NCBI GenBank assembly: GCA_000621405.1
Contig: JHYK01000013.1
Span: 52,647 to 116,646 of the forward strand
DNA: 64,000 nt
From: Lachnospiraceae bacterium AC3007
GTDB lineage: Bacteria > Bacillota > Clostridia > Lachnospirales > Lachnospiraceae
Reading direction: 5' to 3'
Both the position numbers and the translations under genes were made by a program. A model generated the notes under the pieces. The model made no database searches and had not been told where the DNA came from. It saw only the letters and a program-made list of their open reading frames with translations. Of this stretch, positions 18,277 through 26,698 are shown one piece after another. Position 1 is the first letter of the stretch; every line of letters starts with the position of its first letter.

Positions 18277-18498
18277 ATGAATCCATTTGCAATTCTTGGA
18301 ATACTAAGCAGACTGGAAGCTGCTCATCCGAAGGCGGCTGCATTTGTGAGGAATGAACTGATGACGGGACTTCCCGAGGGGACTGTCATCGAGATGACAG
18401 TGACCAAGCCCGGCGGTACGCCTAAGACTACAAATGTAAAGCTTACCCAGGAGGATCTCAACGCCCTGAATGAGATGAAGAACATGAGCGGGAGATAA
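18277..18498 (+). CDS. Conserved-looking 73-aa protein, function unknown
   Basis: A 73-residue, soluble protein beginning MNPFAILGILSRLEAAHPK. It has an amphipathic N-terminal helix, then GLPEGTVIEMTVTKPGG and a Thr/Lys-rich strand ending in LTQEDLNALNEMKNM. ATG 18277 is seven bases after GGGAGG. It has its own extended -10 promoter and sits alone between an aldo/keto reductase and a lipoprotein. I recognise no family; it may be a housekeeping small protein of Lachnospiraceae. Confidence 0.7.
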   Translation: MNPFAILGILSRLEAAHPKAAAFVRNELMTGLPEGTVIEMTVTKPGGTPKTTNVKLTQEDLNALNEMKNMSGR

Positions 18499-18596
18499 AG
18501 AACAGCATAAATCATTGATTTACAGCATAAAATACTATAATCTTTTATTTGGATCATGAGAACAGAGGCTTGTTTCTGATATGAAGGAGAGGAAAA

Positions 18597-19649
18597 GTGA
18601 AAGTTAACAGGATCGTGATGTGTATAGCGGTAAGTCTTGGTTCGCTTGCCCTGCTATGCGGATGCGGAGCATCTGCGCCCGCAGAGGGTTATTACACTTT
18701 GGATAACGTCGAGGAAAACGGAGATGAAGCCAAGGCAGATGATCTGGAAGATTACGGACTGGATGAAGCATATATCGTGGTGGATGAGGATGGCGACGGA
18801 TATGCCGTGCTCTTTGATATGCCCGTTGATTTTTCCTGTGATAAAAAGAAGGGTGTGCTGGATTTTGACGGCGTGGGAAAAGTCGGCTATGAATCTTCCG
18901 GAAAGAAGATCGTCCTCAGTGACAGTAATCTCACGATGACATTTAAGAAGAGCAAGGATGATGCTCCGGATAAGCCGGCTGCAAAGGAACTGGTATCTTA
19001 CGGCCTTGTAAATGGCGGATCTGATACTGATGCGAGTTCTGACAGCGATAGCGGGAGTGATACAGAGAGTGAAGGTACTTCAGATGATGACTCATCAAAA
19101 GACTCCGGCAGCTCAGACGCTTCGGCCGGGGCTGATGCCACTTATGACTTTTATAACGGTGACTGGTTCGGCTGGTGGATGATAGATGCGCATGGTGATG
19201 CCTACAAGCCCTATCACGGCCAGAGATTTGATGTTCTCTGCCGCATAGATATGAATGACGACGGCAAGACCGGAACGATACGCATGTGGGACTTCGGTGA
19301 ATACTCCTATGATAATCCTTTTGCTGAGGTAGAGATATCGACCGGTGATGTAAGCAAGGGTGATATCAAACCGATAAAGTCTGAGAGCGGTTATTTCTCG
19401 GATGACAAGATAGGCGAAGGGGACTGGGTGGTAGACCCCGCTATGTACACCGCTTATTCGGATTATATCCTTATCTATGACAATTTCACTGACTCTCAGG
19501 GTACAGATGCATATGATTACTACATCCATCTGAAGAAATGGGGAGCTGACTGGGAGGATTTCGGCGGCTATCCCAACAGGTACGACTGGTATAAGAATCT
19601 TGTGGAAAAGGGTAAAGAGATGCCGGAGACTCTGCCGGAGGATTATTGA
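18597..19649 (+). CDS. Secreted lipoprotein, function unknown
   Basis: A 350-residue protein with a type II signal peptide: MKVNRIVMCIAVSLGSLALLCGC, lipobox LLCGC, lipid on Cys23. A Ser/Asp-rich linker (about 143-178, SDSDSGSDTESEG style) separates an N-terminal domain from a C-terminal domain beginning YDFYNGDWFGWWMID. The latter recalls a family of DUF-type Lachnospiraceae lipoprotein modules. The start codon is GTG with GGAG 7 bases upstream. It lies 17 bp before a zinc-ribbon membrane protein with a similar two-part architecture; the two are probably one operon. Confidence 0.82.
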   Translation: MKVNRIVMCIAVSLGSLALLCGCGASAPAEGYYTLDNVEENGDEAKADDLEDYGLDEAYIVVDEDGDGYAVLFDMPVDFSCDKKKGVLDFDGVGKVGYESSGKKIVLSDSNLTMTFKKSKDDAPDKPAAKELVSYGLVNGGSDTDASSDSDSGSDTESEGTSDDDSSKDSGSSDASAGADATYDFYNGDWFGWWMIDAHGDAYKPYHGQRFDVLCRIDMNDDGKTGTIRMWDFGEYSYDNPFAEVEISTGDVSKGDIKPIKSESGYFSDDKIGEGDWVVDPAMYTAYSDYILIYDNFTDSQGTDAYDYYIHLKKWGADWEDFGGYPNRYDWYKNLVEKGKEMPETLPEDY

Positions 19650-19665
19650 TATAGGGGGACGTATA

Positions 19666-21291
19666 ATGGCGATTTGTAATAATTGCGGAAACACGATAAA
19701 AGACGGATCATTATTCTGTCCTGTATGCGGGACTCCTTTGATGAGCGGACAGGGGCAGCAGGATCTTCAGGGGATACAGAATCCTCAGGGGATGCAGTTT
19801 CAGCAAGCAGATCCTATGCAGCAGGCTGGATATCAGTATCAGCAGCCTGCGGGCCAATATCAGCAGGCTGGATATCAGTATCAGCAGAGTGCCGGCCAGA
19901 TGCAGCAGGGATATCAGTACCAGCAGTCCGCGGGCCAGATGCAGCAGGCTGATCCCATGCAGCAGTTTGGTCAGATCGACCAGGCCGGACAGATACAGCA
20001 ACAGTTAAATCAGATGAAGCAACTGGCTGATACGCCTGTTCAGCAGATACCTCCGGTTCAGCAGCAGGGATATCAGTACCAGCAGAGTGACGGTCAGGCA
20101 CAGCAGGGACACCAGCGTCAGCAGAGTGCCGGTCAGGCACGGCCGAAGTCCCGGCGTCCACAAAGACCGGATGGAACTTCACGTCAGAAGTCTGCCGGAT
20201 CTTCAAAGGGAGCATCAGGCGGTGGAGGAATTCCGCTTCCGATCCTTATAGGCGGAGGAGTCGTGGCTCTCGCTGTAGTTGTTGTTCTGGCTATATTTGT
20301 TATTAAGTTTGTCTCAGGTAAGATCGGATCAAAGGATACAAAGGGCAATGATACGGCCCTTACCGAACTCCTGGATACCACAGCGGCCACATATTACCTT
20401 GGCGGAGGTGATGCGTCGACAGACAGTGACACATCTTCAGGTGCTGCTTCCGGTGATGAAGGAAGCGGATCGTCTGATGGCGCTTCAGGCAGCAGCGGTG
20501 AGATCCCGACCGGTGACGGCATGGTCAGCGAGGAAGATCTTCAGAAGGGATATGTCTGGCTGGATAAGGTTAAGACAAATGTCTTTGATACTTCCTACGA
20601 AGAACTGGTCGAGTGGTTCGGTGTGGACGGAGAGTTTGAAAAGGAAGACCACAACGATACGTATGATTGCGATATGCGGTATTATACCTGGTATTCAAAG
20701 GATGATAATACACACACCATCTACTTCAACCTGGGTGAAAGAGATCCGGAGAACAAGCCCGGAGTCTACACCATCACAGGATTTAATGCCAACGGGTGGG
20801 ATACCCAGGAGGCCGCCGATAAGTACCTTGAAGATGTGAAGGCGAAAGCATCCGAGATGGATAAGGAGGCTGCTGCAAATGCCGAGACTGGAGAGCTTTC
20901 CTTTGATATATTCCCGTTCGGCGAAAAGGAAGGCGGTGTGAACGTAAGCCTCGAGCTTCCCTCCGGCTGGTCATTTGACGACAAAAATGAGATCGTCGAT
21001 AATGAGGACCCGGATGCATTCGGTGCCGGATTTATGAAATTTGAGATAGATGATGAGGAGTCTTTCTTTGACAGATCCAAGGACAGTTTTGAAAACCTTA
21101 AGGATATCGACGAACGTGAGATAGGCGGCGTTAAAATGAAGGGCCGGACCTACAGCTACGTAGGCTATGACTGGACACAGTACATAGGTCAGTACGCTGA
21201 CGGCAAAGTTATATCGATCGGCATAGTCGGCCTTGATCTGTCCGACGGCACTATGGCCGATAATATACTCAAGAGCGTGACTTTCAAGTAA
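19666..21291 (+). CDS. Zinc-ribbon membrane protein with Gln-rich repeats
   Basis: A 541-residue protein: N-terminal zinc ribbon (ICNNCGNTIKDGSLFCPVCGTPL), a low-complexity cytosolic region (about 30-165) of near-tandem YQYQQ(S/P)AGQ units, a basic stretch, one membrane helix (about 188-213, PLPILIGGGVVALAVVVVLA) and a Ser/Gly/Asp linker followed by an extracellular domain (from ~285). The C-terminal ~130 residues look like a folded domain with a Tyr/Trp-rich core. Start ATG 19666 with GGGGG upstream; an in-frame upstream ATG lies inside the previous gene. Function unknown; a membrane sensor is plausible. Confidence 0.82.
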   Translation: MAICNNCGNTIKDGSLFCPVCGTPLMSGQGQQDLQGIQNPQGMQFQQADPMQQAGYQYQQPAGQYQQAGYQYQQSAGQMQQGYQYQQSAGQMQQADPMQQFGQIDQAGQIQQQLNQMKQLADTPVQQIPPVQQQGYQYQQSDGQAQQGHQRQQSAGQARPKSRRPQRPDGTSRQKSAGSSKGASGGGGIPLPILIGGGVVALAVVVVLAIFVIKFVSGKIGSKDTKGNDTALTELLDTTAATYYLGGGDASTDSDTSSGAASGDEGSGSSDGASGSSGEIPTGDGMVSEEDLQKGYVWLDKVKTNVFDTSYEELVEWFGVDGEFEKEDHNDTYDCDMRYYTWYSKDDNTHTIYFNLGERDPENKPGVYTITGFNANGWDTQEAADKYLEDVKAKASEMDKEAAANAETGELSFDIFPFGEKEGGVNVSLELPSGWSFDDKNEIVDNEDPDAFGAGFMKFEIDDEESFFDRSKDSFENLKDIDEREIGGVKMKGRTYSYVGYDWTQYIGQYADGKVISIGIVGLDLSDGTMADNILKSVTFK

Positions 21292-21481
21292 AGTCCCGGT
21301 GAAAAAACACTCAACAGTGAAGTGAAACCCGGCATAAGCTGGGAGCGTCATACTGGATAGGGATGTGCTGTCTGCGTTTACCGCTTGATTTATCAGGTGC
21401 GTCAACGTAGATAGCTCTGATCAGTTCATGAAGAGCATGTGTTCCAATAAATATTAAATATTTTTTGATTATAGTTTGTGG

Positions 21482-22774
21482 CTAATTTTTCAGACATCCA
21501 ATAGGAATGACATATACGCCGTCTTCACGCTTATAACCATATTCAGTCGCGGTTATGACAAGCTTAAGATCCGGCAATCTTAGCGGGACCTGTTTTTCCT
21601 TTTTGTTGTACTCTCCAATGAGTCTTTCTATCTTGCATAGATGTTCGGCACCCATATCAATTTCTTTACTTCCGAGTTTGAATTCTATCAGAGCATATCG
21701 ACCATCCTTAAGATGAAGCACTGCGTCTGCTTCCAAACCATAACGGTCATGATAATATGAGACTTCTCCGTTCATTCCGGAGGAATAAATCTTTAGGTCT
21801 CTGATACATAATGACTCAAAAAGGAAACCTAAGGTCTTGAAATCGGTATTGAAGTAGTCAGGCGAAAGACCAAGTGCTGCTACTGCTATGGATGGATCCA
21901 CTAGATTTCTTTTGTTACCGGATCTGATTGCTTCTTTTGAACGGATTGCGGGACACCATGCAGGAAGTTCGTCTATTATGTATAAATCTTCAAGATCATG
22001 GAAATAATCATAGAAAGTAGGCTTTGATATTCCCGTTGCCTGCGAAGTATCTGAAAAAATGGTTTTTTTCTCTGCCAAGGTACATATATTTCTTGAATAA
22101 GATCGGAGCAGGCGTTCCGCCCATAAAGGATTCCTTTTCACATGACTGATATTAGATATATCAGCATGACAAGTCTGATAAAAGAGATCAGATGCGATAG
22201 AAAGCGCAGCTTCCCTGTTCTCGACATCAATACTTTGCGGCCATCCGCCACGACAGATAGCATAGATCAGGTCGTCAATCGTCAGCTTAGACTCTTCCCA
22301 TTCGATATCCTTTCCTTCAAAAAGATCCATAAGCGAAACGGTACCCGAAGACTCGCCGCTCTCATACAGACTCATAGGAAACATACGAAGTGTTGAAATC
22401 CTCAGTGTTCCGGTATGAGCCGTTTCAACCTTCTGGGAAGGTGAGCCGGTAAGGATATACTGACCTTTTAATCCGGAGTCGTCCACGCTTTTACGTATTG
22501 CTCCCCAAATCTTCGGAGCATCCTGCCATTCGTCAAACAGCCTTGGTTTATCTCCGATCAGAAGCTTTGAAGGCATGTTTTCGGCAACGGACAAAAGCCT
22601 TTCTCGGGTATCTTCATCTTGAAACTCTATATAGCTATTTGCATAATGCTTTGCAGTTGTTGTTTTTCCACAGCCCTTTGGTCCCACGATTAATGTTGCA
22701 CCAAAAGCCTCGAGCTTTAGTTCTAACGCGGAATCAGTTATTCGGTTGCGATATATCTTTGCTGTATTATCCAT
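21482..22774 (-). CDS. AAA_14 ATPase with DUF4143 domain
   Basis: A 430-residue protein of the common archaeal/bacterial ATPase family with an N-terminal AAA_14 domain (Walker A GPKGCGKTTT near residue 31; Walker B-like RLFDEWQDAP; sensor ILTGSPSQ) and a C-terminal DUF4143 domain (SYYHDRYGLEADAVLHLKDG ... ALIEFKLGS), which resembles a restriction-nuclease fold with D-ExK-type residues. These proteins are typically stand-alone, horizontally mobile genes. No partner gene lies next to it. The upstream DNA is AT-rich with two 46-bp-spaced imperfect repeats. Confidence 0.9.
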   Translation of the reverse strand: MDNTAKIYRNRITDSALELKLEAFGATLIVGPKGCGKTTTAKHYANSYIEFQDEDTRERLLSVAENMPSKLLIGDKPRLFDEWQDAPKIWGAIRKSVDDSGLKGQYILTGSPSQKVETAHTGTLRISTLRMFPMSLYESGESSGTVSLMDLFEGKDIEWEESKLTIDDLIYAICRGGWPQSIDVENREAALSIASDLFYQTCHADISNISHVKRNPLWAERLLRSYSRNICTLAEKKTIFSDTSQATGISKPTFYDYFHDLEDLYIIDELPAWCPAIRSKEAIRSGNKRNLVDPSIAVAALGLSPDYFNTDFKTLGFLFESLCIRDLKIYSSGMNGEVSYYHDRYGLEADAVLHLKDGRYALIEFKLGSKEIDMGAEHLCKIERLIGEYNKKEKQVPLRLPDLKLVITATEYGYKREDGVYVIPIGCLKN

Positions 22775-22810
22775 ATGTTATTCACCTCAAGGATGATTAT
22801 ACTTCATTTA

Positions 22811-22894
22811 ACATATATGTGCAATCCTGTTTTACATTTATGAGGTAGAATACCTTACATATATGTGATATTATTTTTTACAGATTTGTGGTAG
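22811..22894. repeat. Two imperfect direct repeats, period 46 bp
   Basis: Both units begin ACATATATGTG (22811, 22857) and end in a TTTTACA...GGTAG block (to 22848 and 22894); by eye 29 of 38 positions match. The leading 10-mer is itself palindromic, suggesting an operator for the divergent ATPase gene, or repeat decay next to the cas-like remnants. The period is too short for a repeat-spacer unit. Confidence 0.5.
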
Positions 22895-23101
22895 CAATTT
22901 AAGGGCACTAAAGCTGAGCGGTCTTCGTTGGCTCATGTGCTGCATAATGCATGTCTGGTAAACGGGACTAAAGTAAGCGTTCTGTATGCAATAGAGCTTA
23001 TGTTCGAGAGCTATAAGCGGATACTGATGCATGAATCAGAAGAAGAACTTGTTTTGCCAACAGTGATTTCAATAGAAAGCATGGGGGGAATAACAGAATG
23101 A
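22895..23101 (+). pseudogene. Probable cas1 C-terminal remnant
   Basis: An open frame without a start codon (stop TAG just before 22895) of 68 codons: QFKGTKAERSSLAHVLHNAC, then LVNGTKVSVLYAIELMFESY and EEELVLPTVISIE. The order of an HVL...NAC helix, NG(x)KVS(V/I)L(x)AIE and MxESY helix and a final LVLP(x) segment is, as I recall the family, that of type II-like Cas1 C termini. The stop overlaps the ATG of the next ORF as ATGA, the arrangement of intact cas1-cas2. Only about a quarter of Cas1 would be left. The assignment is from memory and needs a profile search. Confidence 0.45.
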
Positions 23102-23286
23102 GAATACTTGCAATCCTGACTCCAACCGATAAGTGGGGTACAAAAACAGCATACACAAATCTCAGGAAGTTTCGTATAAAAACCGGGTATCACCTCATGG
23201 GTGGGCTTCTGCCTGCCTATCATCACTTCACTCATCCTGCTTTTGAAATACAAGAGACTCAGAACGCAGTGATGTATAATCGGTAA
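23098..23286 (+). pseudogene. Probable cas2 N-terminal remnant
   Basis: A 62-codon ORF whose first ~34 residues (MRILAILTPTDKWG, then AYTNLRKFRIKTGYHLM) align by eye with type II Cas2 starts of the form MRM-(7)-PTDT-(5)-AY-RKF-RKFLL-EGF-M. The metal-binding Asp that normally precedes the PTD segment is Thr here. After residue 34 the similarity ends and the frame stops at 62 residues against ~100 for Cas2, so it is truncated or frameshifted. No effector gene, array or tracr-like sequence is present. Alternative: an unrelated small ORF. Confidence 0.45.
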
Positions 23287-23309
23287 AAACGTTATAAATA
23301 CAGTACTTT

Positions 23310-23336
23310 GACCATCCCTTCCGGGGTGGTCTTTTC
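23310..23336 (+). terminator. Intrinsic terminator after cas-like remnants
   Basis: Stem GACCATCC / GGGTGGTC (one G-T pair) with a short loop, followed by TTTTCACG. Confidence 0.6.
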
Positions 23337-23442
23337 ACGTTCTGAAAAATTTTTCAAAAAAATTTGAAAAAAAGTGAGTAAAATCGAAAAATTCTGCATT
23401 ATATATAGTGAATGGGTAATTCAGAGTCGAAGGAGGCGACAA

Positions 23443-23775
23443 ATGAGAAGTATTGAAGACCAGATATCTGAGATCAGGCGGCGAAGATCATTATATACCA
23501 CAAAGAAGCAGGTCCGCAGGTTATCTTATCTTGCAACGGTTATGGGTCTATTGCTTATAGCGGTATTGATGCTTGCCCCCGGCGTGAAGGGAACAGTCGG
23601 CTTGACCGGCTCGCATCTGGGAGCAACCATCTTAGGGCCGGAAGCAGGCGGATATGTCATTGTGGCGCTTCTTTCATTCGCACTGGGGATCCTGATAACG
23701 ATAATCACACAGAAATACAGGAACACAAACAATTTATATGGGGCTGACGTCCCGGGAGGAGAGAAAGAGAAATGA
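23443..23775 (+). CDS. Small two-helix membrane protein
   Basis: A 110-residue protein: a basic cytosolic N terminus (SIEDQISEIRRRRSLYTTKK), a helix LSYLATVMGLLLIAVLMLAP, a Gly-rich outer loop (GLTGSHLGATILGPEAGGY), a second helix VIVALLSFALGILITIITQK and a charged tail. ATG 23443 follows AAGGAGG; the earlier in-frame start lacks one. The 3' end overlaps the next gene as ATGA, so the two are coupled. No family recognised; because of the coupling it may help the secreted partner's export or anchoring (inference). Confidence 0.75.
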   Translation: MRSIEDQISEIRRRRSLYTTKKQVRRLSYLATVMGLLLIAVLMLAPGVKGTVGLTGSHLGATILGPEAGGYVIVALLSFALGILITIITQKYRNTNNLYGADVPGGEKEK

Positions 23776-26084
23776 AAAACAGACAGATGCTTAAGAAAAT
23801 GTCCATAAAGTGCGCAGCCGCGATCCTGGCTGCAGGCCTGATGATGTCATCCGCCGGAAATATGGTGGGGGTGGCAGGAGCCTGTTCTGTAGCGGTTTAT
23901 GCGAGTGAGCTGGAGGATTCGGGCGAAGGCGGTTCCGGATCAGGAAATCAAAGCGGAGAAGATGATCAGAGCGGAGGAGATGACCAGACCGGCGGGGACG
24001 AGGAATCCGGCAGCGACACGACCTTAGACGAGGAAGAAGACACGCAGGGTGATAGTGCACCTTCAGTAGGAGGAATGAGGACCATGAGTCCGGCTCCCCC
24101 GGCGAATGAGGGAGAAGGAGGAGGCCCGTCTCTGGGGAATGGGGAGGATCCTTATTATACCGAAACGAATACCGAGCATCTGGCAGAGAACCCCTCAGGC
24201 CATACGATCGGAACTAACAACGCAATTATAGATACAAATAACGGAACTATAGGAGATGCCAGTATCAACGAGGAAACCGGGGAATATGTTATTGATCATG
24301 ATACCGGAAATTATCATATTATCCATGAGAACAACGGAACGGTATATTATAACGGCGGAGAGATCAAATGGAATTATTCAGGACTTGTCGTTGAAAACGG
24401 TTTCATGGTCGGAGTTAACCACGGAACGATCAAGGTGAATCTTTCCACAATAAAACCCGTTCAAAATTCTGGTACGATAGAAAAGAACATGGAAGGCGCA
24501 CAGGTCGATAATCAAGAGGGGGGAAGGGTAGAGGAAAATTCAGGTGTGGTATATAACTATGGAGGCACCGTCGGCACGAACACCGCTACAGGAACGGAAT
24601 ATTTCAGTGTCACCGTTACGTATGACCAAAGGCAATGCAACTATAGCAGATCCGGCCTTTCACAAGGTAAATGGCTCGGACAGACAGGCAGCACGCAGGG
24701 CATGGCGACGCTGATCTTCACTCCGTTGGAGGGATATGAGATCGTAAGCATTTCGGGATGGGACCAAAACATTTCCGAGGAGAATGGAGTATGGACGGTT
24801 GGCATTACCAGTGGTGCAAACATATCGATCCAGGTGAATGTTGTCGAAAAGGAGCCGGAGCCGGAGCCGGAACCGGAACCGGAGAAATCATATAGCGGCT
24901 ATAGGGAACGAAAAAATGATAACGACATCTCCGGATTATTAAATAATTATTCGGCAAAAATTCAGCCTCTGAAAAATATTACGGCAGAAGAACAGCTTAA
25001 AATGGTGACGCTTTATAGTGGGTATCTGAATCTACTTGAGTATGTAAACCTGATAAATGCAAATACACCGGGGGAAGCGATAGAAGATATCTTAAAAAAT
25101 GGGTATCTACATGGTAAAAATGGAAATGTAGGGATTGGCAATAAAAATATAAATTTATCGAAATTGATGCTTAATCCATATTCTTTAGCTATACTTGATT
25201 ATTGTACACTAACCATCAATATGAGTTTAGAACGGTTTGCTGATCTGTACGTAGAATATTTTAATGAAGAGGAGATGGAAGGCAGAACCATTGTAGAAAG
25301 ACGGGAAAATGCTTTAAATGCTATAAATGCGATTTATATTAACGAGATTAAAGGAATCGCCAAGAAAATTGATGAAAGTGATATCGTATATCCGCAAGGA
25401 GTAGATACAGAAGAAGAAAAAGAAATGTACCACAGAGATTATGTAGCAGGTTATGTAGAGGCGTATCGTTCGTGTGCAAATACATATGACTGCAATAATT
25501 ATGCATACGCTTATGCCAACAGGGCTAAGGTAAGCCGTGATGCAAGGAAGCAGGCTGCGGAAGATTATAACCTCACCCCCGGAGCGGTTACCTTCGTTGG
25601 CGGATCCTTTGATGGACAGGATCTTGTAAACGGAATGTCTGTACCGACGGCAGGCCAGGCAGCAGCAGATGGTACACTCCAGGGAGGTGCCGCAGCAGAC
25701 GGTACGCTCCAGGGAGATGCAGCCGTCCAGGCACAACAGCTTCAGGCCATGCAGGCAGCAGCGGCAGCTCAGGCGGCAGCGCTTCAGAACCTGGGACTGG
25801 GGCAGAATCCGCAGGACGCAGTGATGGCAGCTTTGCTCGGACAGACAGGACAGACTGTAGGACAGCAAACAGCCGGTGATGTGGCACAAAACGCAATGAT
25901 GCAGACTGATCAGGCAAACCCTGCCATTGATATGGCATATGGCGGCCAGGATGTATGGGGAATAAATTTCTTCAGTCAGAATAATGGTATGGCAGGTATT
26001 CAGGAGAATCCTACACAAGTACCTGCGGACGACCAGGATATAGCCGCCATCCTTGCGGCACTCGCACGCGCCAATGCAAGATAG
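23772..26084 (+). CDS. Large secreted protein with NGT-repeat and InlB-B-like region
   Basis: A 770-residue protein with a signal peptide (MKNRQMLKKMSIKCAAAILA..., likely cleaved near residue 40). Next comes an acidic Gly/Ser/Glu linker (45-115), a region of short N-x-G-T-(I/V) repeats (about 135-275) that suggests a beta-solenoid, a domain resembling divergent InlB B-repeats (about 276-360), an (EP)n spacer (362-372), a helical region (375-590) whose DNA is distinctly AT-rich, and a Gln/Ala/Gly-rich C terminus. No sortase motif or membrane anchor is seen. It is coupled to the small membrane protein upstream. Function unknown. Confidence 0.8.
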   Translation: MKNRQMLKKMSIKCAAAILAAGLMMSSAGNMVGVAGACSVAVYASELEDSGEGGSGSGNQSGEDDQSGGDDQTGGDEESGSDTTLDEEEDTQGDSAPSVGGMRTMSPAPPANEGEGGGPSLGNGEDPYYTETNTEHLAENPSGHTIGTNNAIIDTNNGTIGDASINEETGEYVIDHDTGNYHIIHENNGTVYYNGGEIKWNYSGLVVENGFMVGVNHGTIKVNLSTIKPVQNSGTIEKNMEGAQVDNQEGGRVEENSGVVYNYGGTVGTNTATGTEYFSVTVTYDQRQCNYSRSGLSQGKWLGQTGSTQGMATLIFTPLEGYEIVSISGWDQNISEENGVWTVGITSGANISIQVNVVEKEPEPEPEPEPEKSYSGYRERKNDNDISGLLNNYSAKIQPLKNITAEEQLKMVTLYSGYLNLLEYVNLINANTPGEAIEDILKNGYLHGKNGNVGIGNKNINLSKLMLNPYSLAILDYCTLTINMSLERFADLYVEYFNEEEMEGRTIVERRENALNAINAIYINEIKGIAKKIDESDIVYPQGVDTEEEKEMYHRDYVAGYVEAYRSCANTYDCNNYAYAYANRAKVSRDARKQAAEDYNLTPGAVTFVGGSFDGQDLVNGMSVPTAGQAAADGTLQGGAAADGTLQGDAAVQAQQLQAMQAAAAAQAAALQNLGLGQNPQDAVMAALLGQTGQTVGQQTAGDVAQNAMMQTDQANPAIDMAYGGQDVWGINFFSQNNGMAGIQENPTQVPADDQDIAAILAALARANAR

Positions 26085-26190
26085 CAACGCCCAACCAAAC
26101 GTTCCTACCATTAATGTTGTGGTTGATATGGTTGCCCCCCAGCGCAAGATTGCCAAGATAATAGGCGGCGAGGTGGATGTAAAAGCATAA
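26074..26190 (+). CDS. Possible 38-aa ORF overlapping the end of the secreted protein gene
   Basis: MQDSNAQPNVPTINVVVDMV followed by a basic, Gly-containing tail to TAA 26188-26190. It overlaps the preceding stop by 11 bases in another frame. There is no separate ribosome site, so it would depend on coupling, or it could be a former in-frame tail separated by a frameshift. A terminator follows it by 27 bp. Confidence 0.3.
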   Translation: MQDSNAQPNVPTINVVVDMVAPQRKIAKIIGGEVDVKA

Positions 26191-26217
26191 ACCATCTCAT
26201 TATTTTAATAAGAAAAG

Positions 26218-26258
26218 GAAGTCTGGAAGGTATGTTCCTTTCAGACTTCTTCTTTTTT
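26218..26258 (+). terminator. Intrinsic terminator after secreted-protein gene
   Basis: Stem GAAGTCTG / CAGACTTC with an inner GAAGG/CCTTT pairing, followed by TTCTTTTTTT. Confidence 0.85.
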
Positions 26259-26259
26259 T

Positions 26260-26698
26260 GCCAATCCACCGCGACAGTGCTCATTTTGCGTTACTGTCTT
26301 ATGAACACTGCCGTAACAGCCGGGGTTCATTTTCCGGAACAGTTCCTTGCAACTGATTAATGCCATGAAATCTGGCAGAGTGGCAACTGTGGCATTGATC
26401 ATCTATGTTCCAGGGACCGTAGGACTTCATCATTCTGCGCGGTGGGCATAAGAATCGGCCGGCCTATGACCCTGTATTGCGCAGCTACCGAAATATATAT
26501 AGTACCTTTTCCTGACCCTCCTGAATGGTTTGGAGAACATGAAGAACGACACATCTTTTATAATATCTGATATAATGAGTGTATATGAGCATCAGTCTTC
26601 ATATAATCCGAACATGCCACTACAAATATTGGGATACCGGAGGTGTTGGGGATGCTGGCAAGAGATTACAGTGAAGAAGAAATAAGAGAAGCGTGATC
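26260..26698. other. 439-bp intergenic stretch, no convincing gene
   Basis: No ORF with a ribosome site on the + strand. The - strand carries a ~55-codon open frame (about 26240-26404, beginning MINATVATLPDFMALISCKE) that may be a decayed gene fragment; I cannot name it. An extended -10 (TGATATAAT, 26568-26576) near the right end may start the ybaK transcript. Confidence 0.5.

Noticed and set aside
22800..23300. CRISPR array next to the cas-like remnants
   Set aside because: Only two imperfect 46-bp-spaced units exist; no regular repeat-spacer pattern was found on either side.
24850..24885. Short GGAGCC/GGAACC tandem (EP) repeat
   Set aside because: A usual proline-glutamate spacer in surface proteins; not reported as a separate mobile or regulatory repeat.
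26240..26404. Minus-strand ORF (MINATVATLPDFMALISC...)
   Set aside because: No clear ribosome site or known family; it runs into a terminator and may be a fragment. Noted as intergenic content instead.
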